64,000 bases of DNA. Origin: Exiguobacterium aurantiacum. Its GTDB lineage: Bacteria; Bacillota; Bacilli; Exiguobacteriales; Exiguobacteriaceae. The stretch is taken from assembly GCF_001766415.1 (NCBI RefSeq), contig NZ_MKXO01000001.1, forward strand, positions 806,001-870,000, in the 5' to 3' direction. Of this stretch, positions 16,200 to 23,225 are shown piece by piece; position 1 is the first letter of the stretch; each line of letters begins with the position of its first letter. Below the pieces are notes generated by a model. The model was not told the origin of the DNA, did no database searches, and saw only the letters and a program-made list of their open reading frames with translations. The position numbers and the translations under genes are program-made.

Positions 16200-17471
16200 T
16201 TATTTTTTTGCGTTACGCTTCCAAAAATCAATCCAATTGTAATACTCAGATAACACTCTATCAATTTGTTGGATTGATGGTTCATGCTCAAGTCCTTTAG
16301 CACCAATCTTCTCTTTGCAATGCGTGATAAAGATTTCGTTTCCTGGTAAAACGTTTGCCCGATTTGTGGCAAATACTTGTCGGAGGTGGACTTGGCATCT
16401 TACCGTCCCGAGCATGCCGGGTGAGGCGCCGGCAATCATGACCGGTTTATCACGAAGTGGCGTTCCCGGTTCGAGCGATAGCCAGTCGATCGCATTCTTT
16501 AAGACGCCGGGTATGCTGTGATTGTACTCCGGGGTAACGACGAGCAGACCGTCCGCTTCTCTGACCACTCGCTTGAACGCGACAACGGCGTCCGGTTCAT
16601 CCGGGTCGATCAAGTCGTCATTATAGAGCGGCAATTCGATGGATGCGACCTCCACGTCAAACCGATCACGACCGAGTTCGATGATCGAATGAAGTAGCGC
16701 CGTATTGAACGATGCTTTACGCAAACTGCCTGATACGGCGATCAGCTTGAACTTATGCACCGAGCGCACTTCCGCGTCGAGCCAAGCGTTAATGAGTTGC
16801 GCTTCGGTTTCAGGCGCCTCCATCATCCCCATATGACTGGCTTGCACCGTCTGTTTTGTATGACGCTCCGCCCCTATGAAAGCTCGTTCCGCGTCCATGT
16901 TCGGGTCTTTCGAGCCGTAAATAAACAATCCGGGCAGGTTCGTCTCGCGCACCGTTCCTGTCTCGTCATTCCGGTCCCGAATCGCTTCTTGAGCTGAAAT
17001 GATTCCTTCTTTCGACATCTTGAAGCCGATTCGTTTCGCACGTTCGATGAGTGTCTGATCAGAATCCGGGGCGAACACGCCTGGAATCATCTCGTCGATG
17101 AACGGATGGACACCTTCTTCGATCACTTTCTCAATCGCGGCGTTTCGTTTCGCCTTCGCTTGATCCGAATCCGCGCCGGCCGTCGAATGAATCAACCCGA
17201 AGCCAGATAATTCATCCGGATAGCGTCGAACAAGGTTCGTCGTGATGTATCCGCCGAACGAATGTCCTAGTACGACCGGACGATCGAGCTCGCGCAAACG
17301 AATCTCTTTGATCACCCAATCCGCGAATTGATCGATCGTCTCGGGACCCGATTCGGTGTCATCATGTCCTGGAAGCGTCAACGCGTACACATCCGCTTCA
17401 AGCATCGGGACAAGCTCGTCAAAATAATCCGGTGACCCACATAGGCCGTGAAGCAATACAACTTGTCTCAT
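16200..17471 (-). CDS. Fusion: alpha/beta hydrolase and NADPH-dependent FMN reductase
   Basis: A single 423-residue frame joins two enzymes. Residues 1-235 are an alpha/beta hydrolase: HGLCGSP oxyanion loop, nucleophile Ser71 in GHSFGG, acidic residue in YGSKDPN and catalytic His in ASHMGM. After the short link DAEVRSVHKF, residues 241-423 are a flavodoxin-like FMN reductase with the phosphate loop SGSLRKASFNT and TPEYNHSIPGVLKNAIDWLS. Both catalytic sets are intact. Start ATG 17471 follows GAGGGAG and lies 2 bp after the upstream acetyltransferase, so they are co-transcribed. The joint substrate is unknown. A quinone or azo ester, hydrolysed then reduced, is only a guess. Confidence 0.85.
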   Translation of the reverse strand: MRQVVLLHGLCGSPDYFDELVPMLEADVYALTLPGHDDTESGPETIDQFADWVIKEIRLRELDRPVVLGHSFGGYITTNLVRRYPDELSGFGLIHSTAGADSDQAKAKRNAAIEKVIEEGVHPFIDEMIPGVFAPDSDQTLIERAKRIGFKMSKEGIISAQEAIRDRNDETGTVRETNLPGLFIYGSKDPNMDAERAFIGAERHTKQTVQASHMGMMEAPETEAQLINAWLDAEVRSVHKFKLIAVSGSLRKASFNTALLHSIIELGRDRFDVEVASIELPLYNDDLIDPDEPDAVVAFKRVVREADGLLVVTPEYNHSIPGVLKNAIDWLSLEPGTPLRDKPVMIAGASPGMLGTVRCQVHLRQVFATNRANVLPGNEIFITHCKEKIGAKGLEHEPSIQQIDRVLSEYYNWIDFWKRNAKK

Positions 17472-17473
17472 CG

Positions 17474-18040
17474 TCATCTCCCTCTCTGTGACCATTCGTC
17501 TTTTAGTAGACGGTACATCGTCAAGTCCATAAAACGGCCGTGACTGTAAGCATAGTCGTGCAGCAAGCCTTCCTCGGTGAAGCCGAGCTTTCGCACCAAC
17601 CGATTTGACCCATCGTTCTCTGGTGCGACGAGCGCCGAGATCCGGTGAAACTTGAACTCGTCGAACCCGTACCCGATGACGGCTGTCGCCGCTTCATAGG
17701 CGACACCTCTGCGCCAATGACTAGGCGCGACTTCAAATCCGATTTCAGCCCTGAAATATTGGGGCGTCCAGTTATGAAAGCCGATCGTCCCGACGAGCTC
17801 ATCGGTCACACGGTCACATATCGCCCATCGAATCGCTTTCCCTTGTTGAAATTGATCTTTAAAATAGGCGATGACGTTCTTCGCCTCATACACGGCAAGC
17901 AACGGATCAGATCCGTAATAGCGCATGACTTCCTCGGTCGAGAGGATCACGTAGAGTGCCCGTGCGTCCCTAGGCTCGAGTTCTCTCAGGATAAAGCGAT
18001 CTGTAGCGAGCTCTGGAAAACTCTTCTTCAACCCCCACAT
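17474..18040 (-). CDS. GNAT acetyltransferase, RimJ/RimL type
   Basis: Cytoplasmic N-acetyltransferase of 188 residues, possibly acting on protein N-termini. The fold is shown by TDRFILRELEPRDARALY at the start, the acetyl-CoA loop HWRRGVAYEA and the late ENDGSNRLVRKLGF motif shared by RimJ/RimL and RimJ-like YdaF proteins. The substrate is unknown. AAAGGCGG precedes the ATG. It is first in a two-gene operon with the hydrolase-reductase fusion. A TATAAT lies on the minus strand at 18073-18078. Confidence 0.85.
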   Translation of the reverse strand: MWGLKKSFPELATDRFILRELEPRDARALYVILSTEEVMRYYGSDPLLAVYEAKNVIAYFKDQFQQGKAIRWAICDRVTDELVGTIGFHNWTPQYFRAEIGFEVAPSHWRRGVAYEAATAVIGYGFDEFKFHRISALVAPENDGSNRLVRKLGFTEEGLLHDYAYSHGRFMDLTMYRLLKDEWSQRGR

Positions 18041-18191
18041 GCTGAACCCGCCTTTCTTCTACCTTTTCTCTAATTATACCTAGTTTTCCTCAAAAACCAT
18101 CATCTCAATCATCTCGACCGCTCCAACATGGCACACTCGAGACGGATTTGCTAAAATCAAATTGTAGTGACTTCGAACTGAGGGGATTAAT

Positions 18192-18923
18192 ATGTCAAAA
18201 CAGTTGTTCTACATTAAACAAGACCGGGAACTACAACGTTTTACCCTTCATGGGGTGACACTGACGGATGTCGTCGAAGCGTTATCACTCGCCCGACCGA
18301 TGATCATCTGTCGAACAGACATTAAAGGGATGAGACAATCATCCCGGACGAGGTTTCGCTATATCGAGGCACACGAACTCTCAACGTTCTCGACGAAATA
18401 TTTGAACAACCAGACGAGTTTCACCGCCATCGACTTTCCCGACTATAATTTACTCGAGTCATTATCAGACCACGAGATTGCGGAAATATTGTTTTTGAGC
18501 CACATGGAACGAGGGCTGAAAGCGCCGTTCCTCAACTCGATTCAAAATGAGATCGCTTATTTCAACGAGTCGAACGATCGTCACAGTAGCCTCTACATAA
18601 AAGACTGGTCGACGATCAATCAGTTCCTGCAAAGCGTGCTTCAAAGTAAACTCGACCGTGACATCCGTAATATCAGCTTCGTCCCGATCCCGCTGCCTGT
18701 CATCGATGAAATCGTGGCTTTATCCCCACAAGGGCTGATTATCGATTTCGACCACACGAAACGCAGTCTGTTCAATCGACAAGTCGCCATCTCGTTTTAC
18801 GTCGCCGGACGATACGAGGACATGTCTGTGCTTGAAGAAGACTTTGACGCCAAAAAGGAATCGATCGCCTTAAAAGGGCAATTGACCTATCGCCGCCGAA
18901 CATGGGAAATCGAACGATTTTAA
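18192..18923 (+). CDS. Hypothetical protein (243 aa)
   Basis: I do not recognise the family. The gene has a good GAGGGGATT binding site and its own terminator. The product appears soluble and mixed alpha/beta, with a hydrophobic middle helix (LSDHEIAEILFLSHME), a central Pro-rich strand (ISFVPIPLPVIDEIV) and a basic C-terminus (YRRRTWEIERF). There are no signal peptide, membrane helix or cysteine motifs. It stands alone between divergent and unrelated genes. Confidence 0.65.
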   Translation: MSKQLFYIKQDRELQRFTLHGVTLTDVVEALSLARPMIICRTDIKGMRQSSRTRFRYIEAHELSTFSTKYLNNQTSFTAIDFPDYNLLESLSDHEIAEILFLSHMERGLKAPFLNSIQNEIAYFNESNDRHSSLYIKDWSTINQFLQSVLQSKLDRDIRNISFVPIPLPVIDEIVALSPQGLIIDFDHTKRSLFNRQVAISFYVAGRYEDMSVLEEDFDAKKESIALKGQLTYRRRTWEIERF

Positions 18924-18945
18924 GTTCATACGTGTATGAAAGTCA

Positions 18946-18976
18946 AAAGAGCCTGTAGAATTCAGGCTCTTTTTTG
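18946..18976 (+). terminator. Terminator of the 243-residue gene
   Basis: AAAGAGCCTG and CAGGCTCTTT with a 7-nt loop, followed by TTTTG. Confidence 0.85.
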
Positions 18977-19153
18977 TTATCGCGCTCGTCTTTATTTCGT
19001 TCCAAATCGCTTTGTCCAACGACTTTATCGTTATTTTTAAAAATTGATAACAAATTGTCTTAATTTTTCGTTAAATTAAGTCTTTTCTTTTAACGACAGG
19101 ACGGTATACTAGGAATAACCTTCTTGAGGGACGGAAGGCAATATAGAGAAAGC
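18977..19153. other. AT-rich region upstream of the 95-residue gene
   Basis: About 180 bp without a gene. A -10-like TATACT lies near 19113 with no convincing -35 at the right distance. A small CCTTC/GAAGG hairpin follows in the presumed leader. I see nothing else. Confidence 0.35.
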
Positions 19154-19198
19154 GAGGTGAAAATCTATTCATCTGTCGATGGATAGATCTACGAAATG
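19154..19198 (+). promoter_or_regulatory. Ribosome binding site separated from its start codon by a hairpin
   Basis: The strong GAGGTGA (19154-19160) is 35 nt from ATG 19196, too far for normal initiation. Between them ATCTATTCATC and GATGGATAGAT form an 11-bp stem with one G-U pair and a TGTC loop (19163-19188). With the stem folded, the effective spacing is 9 nt. This resembles the split initiation regions known from phage T4 genes 25 and 38. A short upstream frame from GTG 19157 to TAG 19184 is an alternative explanation. Confidence 0.5.
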
Positions 19199-19483
19199 GA
19201 ACAACTGAAAGTACAGGGAATTTCTTCGTTCACCAAGTTTGCGACGAATGGAAACATGCTGAAATTAAAAGACGCAATTGCCGGCGAGCAGCGGATTTCG
19301 CTTCAAGAAGCGACCGATATTCAAGTCTCGATGCTCGACGAGGACCATTCGCGCTTCACTATATTCGGTCAGTCGCGCCCACTCGTGGAACTGACCCTTC
19401 CTCACCATTCTTGTGAAGTGTTATATGCATGGCTGCTTCACAAATTAAAACGACAAAAAATCAAATTGGCTTCAAACGCTTAA
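19196..19483 (+). CDS. Hypothetical small protein (95 aa)
   Basis: Not recognised. The first part (MEQLKVQGISSFTKF) is amphipathic, the middle resembles a PH-like or beta-rich domain (ISLQEATDIQVSMLDEDHSRFTIFG), and a basic helix ends it (LLHKLKRQKIKLA). It is followed directly by a strong terminator, which supports a real transcript. The start codon has no adjacent ribosome binding site, and a hairpin seems to bring a distant one close. Confidence 0.55.
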   Translation: MEQLKVQGISSFTKFATNGNMLKLKDAIAGEQRISLQEATDIQVSMLDEDHSRFTIFGQSRPLVELTLPHHSCEVLYAWLLHKLKRQKIKLASNA

Positions 19484-19485
19484 TA

Positions 19486-19512
19486 AAAGCGCGTCCTCAT
19501 GAGGGCGCGCTT
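19486..19512. terminator. Bidirectional terminator
   Basis: AAAGCGCGTCCTC and GAGGGCGCGCTTT around AT. The stop codon of the convergent minus-strand gene lies in the loop. Confidence 0.85.
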
Positions 19513-19688
19513 TGTTCATTCCTCCGATAGATGGTGACGCCCCCATGTTTGGCGGCGCCCACGACTTGGAACAACCACTCTTTCTCGATCAACAGTGACC
19601 GTACTGTCAAAAAGTCGTCTTTCGGTACGAGCAACTCATCGATTGAGCCGTCGAGTAACGCTTTTACCTTTTGTTCCCACTCGTTCAT
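19497..19688 (-). CDS. Hypothetical small protein (63 aa), last gene of the pgpA operon
   Basis: Not recognised. Its ATG overlaps the upstream stop (ATGA, 4 bp), and AAAGGAAT precedes it, so it is translationally coupled. The product is a small soluble protein, with an N-terminal amphipathic helix (MNEWEQKVKALLDGSIDELLV) and a short beta segment. Its stop codon falls inside the terminator loop. Confidence 0.6.
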   Translation of the reverse strand: MNEWEQKVKALLDGSIDELLVPKDDFLTVRSLLIEKEWLFQVVGAAKHGGVTIYRRNEQSAPS

Positions 19689-20218
19689 TTTGCTTCATTC
19701 CTTTCCTTCTGTGCTTCGTTCGCCCAGGCAAATAAGTACTCACCCGTTTGAATCGCGTCGCCCGGTACGAACAGTTCCATCGGCACGTGTGCATGCGACG
19801 GAATCTCTCGATTGATTGCGAGCACGACCGGTTCACCGAGTGCTGCTTCGATGTAGTCGGAAGCAAACGTGATCACTTCATCCGCAGACATTGTTCCCTC
19901 GTTCGCAAGAGCCGCTGCATAGGCCGCGTCCACCTCATTATCTTTCAACAGAACACGTCCGTGCTCGAGCAGCGCGAACGGTGGCTTCGCGTCGACATGA
20001 AACACCTCGTAGGCGCGATAGCCCGTTTCATCACATGATAGGAGCGGAACGAAGCGGCGTTGTCCCGTCCATTTCTTCAATTGAAACAACGTCCGCATCG
20101 ACGCAAATGACTTCGCGCCAGTCGCATCTTTTTCGACCAATATCGTCGGCGAACTCGCCGCGTCCGCTTGATCCCTTCCCATAAACAACCAACTTTCAAC
20201 TTCAGACACGAGTATCAA
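19685..20218 (-). CDS. Hypothetical protein (177 aa), TTG start coupled to the PAP2 gene
   Basis: Family not recognised. I start at TTG 20218, since GGGAGG lies 8 nt upstream and TTGA overlaps the PAP2 stop. The protein is acidic and soluble, with a C-terminal segment FVPGDAIQTGEYLFAWANEAQ that resembles the DUF4178/ratio-type small-domain proteins only vaguely. It lies third in an operon of two lipid phosphatases, so a link to membrane lipid metabolism is possible from context only. Confidence 0.6.
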   Translation of the reverse strand: MILVSEVESWLFMGRDQADAASSPTILVEKDATGAKSFASMRTLFQLKKWTGQRRFVPLLSCDETGYRAYEVFHVDAKPPFALLEHGRVLLKDNEVDAAYAAALANEGTMSADEVITFASDYIEAALGEPVVLAINREIPSHAHVPMELFVPGDAIQTGEYLFAWANEAQKERNEAK

Positions 20219-20799
20219 CGATTCTTCCTCCCTATGATCCATTCTGATCCGGCAATCACCGTGAACGCGACGAGCCATCCGCCCACGACGTCACTGAAAT
20301 AGTGAACGTTCAAAATGACCCGGCTGAACGAGACGGCTACGAGCAGCACGACGAGCACCGCGACCCAAACGGGCGAGTACTTTCGCCGGTATAAACTAAA
20401 AGCGAGCAAACCGTACAAGGCGAGCGAACCCGAGGCGTGCCCGCTCGGAAAACTATACGTCGTCGCATCGAGAGCGGCATCGATGAGCGGCCGGTCAATC
20501 CCGTACACGCGCTTCAATAGTTGAGTCAAAACTAACGTCCCGATGACGACGAGCGGTAATCGAAACGCTTCAAGTTTGTCCCCGCGCCATAACCAATAAA
20601 GCATGCCGACAAAGGAGAGGGCGATCAACACCTTCACACTGCCGAGTTCCGTCACATAGACGAACAGCGGGCCAGACAACGGCGCGACAATCCGATAGAC
20701 GAACCCGTCGAGCGAAACCGCCCCACCTAAAATGACAATCACCGAGACGATGGCGAAGCCAAGCGTCCCGGCGATTGTCAGTGTTTTTGCGCGATGCAT
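20215..20799 (-). CDS. PAP2-family membrane phosphatase
   Basis: Integral membrane lipid-phosphate phosphatase of 194 residues with about six helices. All three catalytic motifs are seen: K96 to R103-P104 (KRVYGIDRP), SFPSGHASG with H121, and SRVILNVHYFSDVVGG. Such enzymes act on phosphatidic acid, phosphatidylglycerol phosphate or undecaprenyl diphosphate outside the membrane. The start overlaps the pgpA stop as TGATG, so the two lipid phosphatases are made together. Confidence 0.88.
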   Translation of the reverse strand: MHRAKTLTIAGTLGFAIVSVIVILGGAVSLDGFVYRIVAPLSGPLFVYVTELGSVKVLIALSFVGMLYWLWRGDKLEAFRLPLVVIGTLVLTQLLKRVYGIDRPLIDAALDATTYSFPSGHASGSLALYGLLAFSLYRRKYSPVWVAVLVVLLVAVSFSRVILNVHYFSDVVGGWLVAFTVIAGSEWIIGRKNR

Positions 20800-21344
20800 C
20801 AATATAATCCTTTGCGTTCACGCATCTCGTCTTCACCGAAATCGTTCATGTCGCGCAACCGGTGCGCGAGACGGCCCGATGCGTTAGCCGCGATCGCACC
20901 GACAAGGTCGTCCATGAACGTATGAACTTGACCGTCGTCCATCTTCGTATCGAGCTGCTTGATGATCCCGATCTTCGCTTTATCTAAGTAACCGAACGTC
21001 GTGACGGCAATCGATCCGTACGTGTTGACGGCCCCGATCGCGATCGTCTCATCGACGCCGAATAAGCCTTCATCTGAAGCGACGATAGAAAGGAGCGGTT
21101 CTGACAACTGCCCTTTTTCGGCTAACATATCGAGCTCTGAGCCGACGAGAATCGCGTGTTGGAGTTCGCGTTTCTCAAGGACGGCCTCAACCGACTCAAT
21201 GCAGTCTTTTAATGATAAGTGCGGTGAATAGGGCGCCTGCATTTGGTAGACGATCTCTGCGATCGATTCGATCGATACGCCCCGTTCAATCAAACGGGCC
21301 CGTGCAGCCTCTGTTACGTCTCGTGAGTGTGGTACTTGTTTCAT
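20799..21344 (-). CDS. Phosphatidylglycerophosphatase A-type protein (YutG-like)
   Basis: Soluble PgpA-family protein of 181 residues, like B. subtilis YutG. The family hydrolyses phosphatidylglycerol phosphate in Gram-negative bacteria, while the Gram-positive members are less studied. Typical segments are VSIESIAEIVYQMQ near the start and TYGSIAVTTFGYLDKAKIGII followed by HTFMDDLVGAIAANASGRLAHR. I choose ATG 21344, although no clear binding site precedes it. A hairpin leader lies upstream, and a TTG at 21359 is the alternative start. Confidence 0.8.
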   Translation of the reverse strand: MKQVPHSRDVTEAARARLIERGVSIESIAEIVYQMQAPYSPHLSLKDCIESVEAVLEKRELQHAILVGSELDMLAEKGQLSEPLLSIVASDEGLFGVDETIAIGAVNTYGSIAVTTFGYLDKAKIGIIKQLDTKMDDGQVHTFMDDLVGAIAANASGRLAHRLRDMNDFGEDEMRERKGLY

Positions 21345-21423
21345 AATTGTTGCGGGCAATTACCCGCGTCACATCCCTTCATCTCGAGAACAGCATGTCT
21401 CGAAGTACTCATTCTCTATTATA
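21345..21423 (-). promoter_or_regulatory. Structured leader with a short open frame before pgpA
   Basis: A consensus TATAAT (21418-21423) lies about 75 bp before the start. Downstream on the minus strand are a TCGAGA/TCTCGA hairpin and a GCGGG/CCCGC hairpin ending 8 nt before ATG 21344. A short frame (MKGCDAGNCPQQL) ends at a TGA that overlaps this ATG, giving possible translational coupling. There is no proper -35. Confidence 0.4.
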
Positions 21424-21518
21424 CTGAAAACTTAAAAAAAAACACTAAGCCCACTTTGACTTCATTCGATAAATCGGTCATCATAAACTAGTAGACCATT
21501 CATAAAGGGGGAACTGGA

Positions 21519-22028
21519 ATGAAGATTGGGGTAGTCTTATTTCCATCAAAACAAGTTCAAGACTTCGCCAACTCGTATCGAAAACGGTACGATACGAAGT
21601 ACGCTTTGATTTCGCCACACGTGACGATCAAAGAACGTACCGAAGTCGACGAAGCCGAGTTACCAAAAGTGCTCGAGTATTTACAACAAATCGCTGAAAC
21701 GACGAAGCCGATTCAGTTGAAGATCGACGGTGCCCGCTCGTTCGCGCCGACGAACAACGTCCTTTACTTAAAAGTGTTGCCGACGCGCGAACTCGCAGCG
21801 CTACAAACTCGCTTACACGAAGGTGCACTCGATCAGCCTCCGAAGTACGAGTTCCTCCCGCACATCACGATCGGACAAGATCTGACCGACGCCGAGCTGT
21901 TCGATGTGCTCGAACGGATGCGGATGGAACAAGTCCATTTTGAAGAGACGATCAACCGTATGGCCGTCATGTATGAGCTCGAAAACGAAACATGGAACGT
22001 CTATGAGACGTTCCGGTTCCGAGGTTAA
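21519..22028 (+). CDS. yjcG: Two-histidine (2H) phosphoesterase YjcG
   Basis: Member of the 2'-5' RNA ligase-like 2H phosphoesterase superfamily, 169 residues, closely similar to B. subtilis YjcG. Two HxT motifs are present, PHVTIKER and PHITIGQD, as required for the active site. The physiological substrate is unknown. The start follows GGGGGAACTGGA. It lies beside fabI as in B. subtilis at a greater distance, and ends at its own terminator. Confidence 0.9.
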   Translation: MKIGVVLFPSKQVQDFANSYRKRYDTKYALISPHVTIKERTEVDEAELPKVLEYLQQIAETTKPIQLKIDGARSFAPTNNVLYLKVLPTRELAALQTRLHEGALDQPPKYEFLPHITIGQDLTDAELFDVLERMRMEQVHFEETINRMAVMYELENETWNVYETFRFRG

Positions 22029-22030
22029 TA

Positions 22031-22219
22031 TTATACGCTCCGGTCGACGAAACGACCGGGGCTTTTTTCTTGTTCAGCTTCTAACCATTCTTCTTGACGC
22101 GGAATAATCCGCTGGACCCGCTGGATGCGAGTGACCGGTTCGATGTTCGCCCGTTCTGTCGGTTGGACCTGGCGATTCCCATATTGGACGACCGTAAAAT
22201 CAATCTGATAAGGACCCAT
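22031..22219 (-). CDS. Hypothetical small protein (62 aa) overlapping the yjcG terminator
   Basis: Not recognised. GAGGGAGGGAAGATC gives a strong binding site before the ATG at 22219. The protein begins MGPYQIDFTVVQYGN and continues with a charged helix (RIQRVQRIIPRQEEWLEAEQEK). Its last 10 codons coincide with the terminator hairpin of the convergent yjcG, an unusual sharing of sequence. Confidence 0.55.
   Translation of the reverse strand: MGPYQIDFTVVQYGNRQVQPTERANIEPVTRIQRVQRIIPRQEEWLEAEQEKSPGRFVDRSV
22037..22068 (+). terminator. Terminator of yjcG
   Basis: GCTCCGGTCG and CGACCGGGGC with an ACGAAA loop, then TTTTTT. Confidence 0.85.
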
Positions 22220-22273
22220 GATCTTCCCTCCCTCACAAGTCCTTACCCCAAACGGTTACGCTATAATACAAAA

Positions 22274-22293
22274 AGAGCGCATTTACGCGCCCT
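22274..22293 (-). terminator. Terminator of fabI
   Basis: AGAGCGC and GCGCCCT pair with one G-U, and TTTTTG follows on the minus strand, directly after the fabI stop. Confidence 0.75.
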
Positions 22294-22302
22294 TTCCCAA
22301 AC

Positions 22303-23076
22303 TTATAAAATATGGTAGCCGCTGTCGACGTGGATGACTTCTCCCGTGATGCCACTCCCCATGCCCGATAACAAGAACAGACCGGTCGAGGCCACTTCTT
22401 CAGCCGAGACGTTCCGGCGCAGTGGTGCCTTTTGCTCGAGCTCAGACAAGATGCTGTTAAAGTCGCCGACACCTTTCGCCGACAACGTCCGAATCGGTCC
22501 AGCCGAAATCGCGTTGACTTGCACGCCTTGCGGGCCGTATTCGTTCGCCAAATATTTGACGCTCGAATCGAGCGCGGCCTTAGCGACACCCATCAAGTTA
22601 TAGTTCGGTACGACCCGTTCCCCGCCGAGATACGTGAGCGTGATGACCGAAGCGTTCTCTGCGAAGTAAGGTTTTGCCGCCTTGACGACCGCCGTCAAAC
22701 TGTACGCCGAAATATCGAGCGCTTGTGCGAACTGACCGCGCGTCATCTCCGAGAATTCACCGCGCAACGCTTCTTTATCCGCGAAAGCGATTGAATGCGC
22801 AATCCCTTGAATCAGACCGACTTGCTCATGGATCGAACGGAACGTCGTGTCGATCGCTTCATCGTTCGTCACATCACACTCAAGCAACAGTGCTTCTTGG
22901 CTCAATTCAGCAGCGAGTGATTCGAGACCTGACTTGAAACGTTCAGACGCATAAGTGAGCACGAGCTTCGCTCCTGCCGCGTCGAGCGTTTTCGCGATCG
23001 CCCAAGCGATCGAGCGTTTATTGGCAATCCCCATGACGACGTACGTCTTGTTCGTTAACATTGGATAAATTGACAT
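22303..23076 (-). CDS. fabI: Enoyl-[acyl-carrier-protein] reductase
   Basis: Last reduction of each fatty acid elongation round, NAD(P)H-dependent, 257 residues. It is a short-chain reductase with the FabI-specific nucleotide loop GIANKRSIAWAIA, the SIAFADKE segment, LTYLGGERVVPNYNLMGVAKAAL with the catalytic Tyr and Lys, and the substrate loop SAGPIRTLSAKG. AGGGGAG precedes the ATG. A FapR-like operator covers its promoter, as for fabHF further on. It stands alone with its own terminator. Confidence 0.96.
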   Translation of the reverse strand: MSIYPMLTNKTYVVMGIANKRSIAWAIAKTLDAAGAKLVLTYASERFKSGLESLAAELSQEALLLECDVTNDEAIDTTFRSIHEQVGLIQGIAHSIAFADKEALRGEFSEMTRGQFAQALDISAYSLTAVVKAAKPYFAENASVITLTYLGGERVVPNYNLMGVAKAALDSSVKYLANEYGPQGVQVNAISAGPIRTLSAKGVGDFNSILSELEQKAPLRRNVSAEEVASTGLFLLSGMGSGITGEVIHVDSGYHIL

Positions 23077-23091
23077 TGTGAACTCCCCTTT

Positions 23092-23108
23092 TTAGTACCT
23101 GGTTATAA
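23092..23108 (-). promoter_or_regulatory. FapR operator of fabI
   Basis: TTAGTACCTGGTTATAA matches the FapR consensus TTAGTACCTGATACTAA at 14 of 17 positions. On the minus strand it overlaps TATAAC, which could be a -10 with TTCTGT 17 bp upstream. TTGACA also lies further up. FapR releases this site when malonyl-CoA is abundant. A second inverted repeat ATAACATCTGTTAT overlaps at 23105-23118. Confidence 0.7.
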
Positions 23109-23163
23109 CATCTGTTATCAGATTACAGAATGGTGTCTGTTTTGTCAACCGCCTCGTAACGTA

Positions 23164-23191
23164 TTGCGATTTTTTATAGTTACGGTAAGAT
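23164..23191 (+). promoter_or_regulatory. Promoter of rodA
   Basis: TTGCGA and TAAGAT with 16 bp between them, about 35 bp before the start codon. Confidence 0.5.
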
Positions 23192-23225
23192 AAACTACGT
23201 ATAGAAAGGGTGAGACGACTTCATC

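Noticed and set aside
19100-19150. Possible riboswitch in the leader of the 95-residue gene
   Set aside because: Only two simple hairpins are seen. No conserved core of a known riboswitch class could be matched.
20215-20278. Upstream ATG start for the 177-residue protein
   Set aside because: It would overlap the PAP2 coding region widely, while TTG 20218 has a well-placed binding site and a TTGA overlap.
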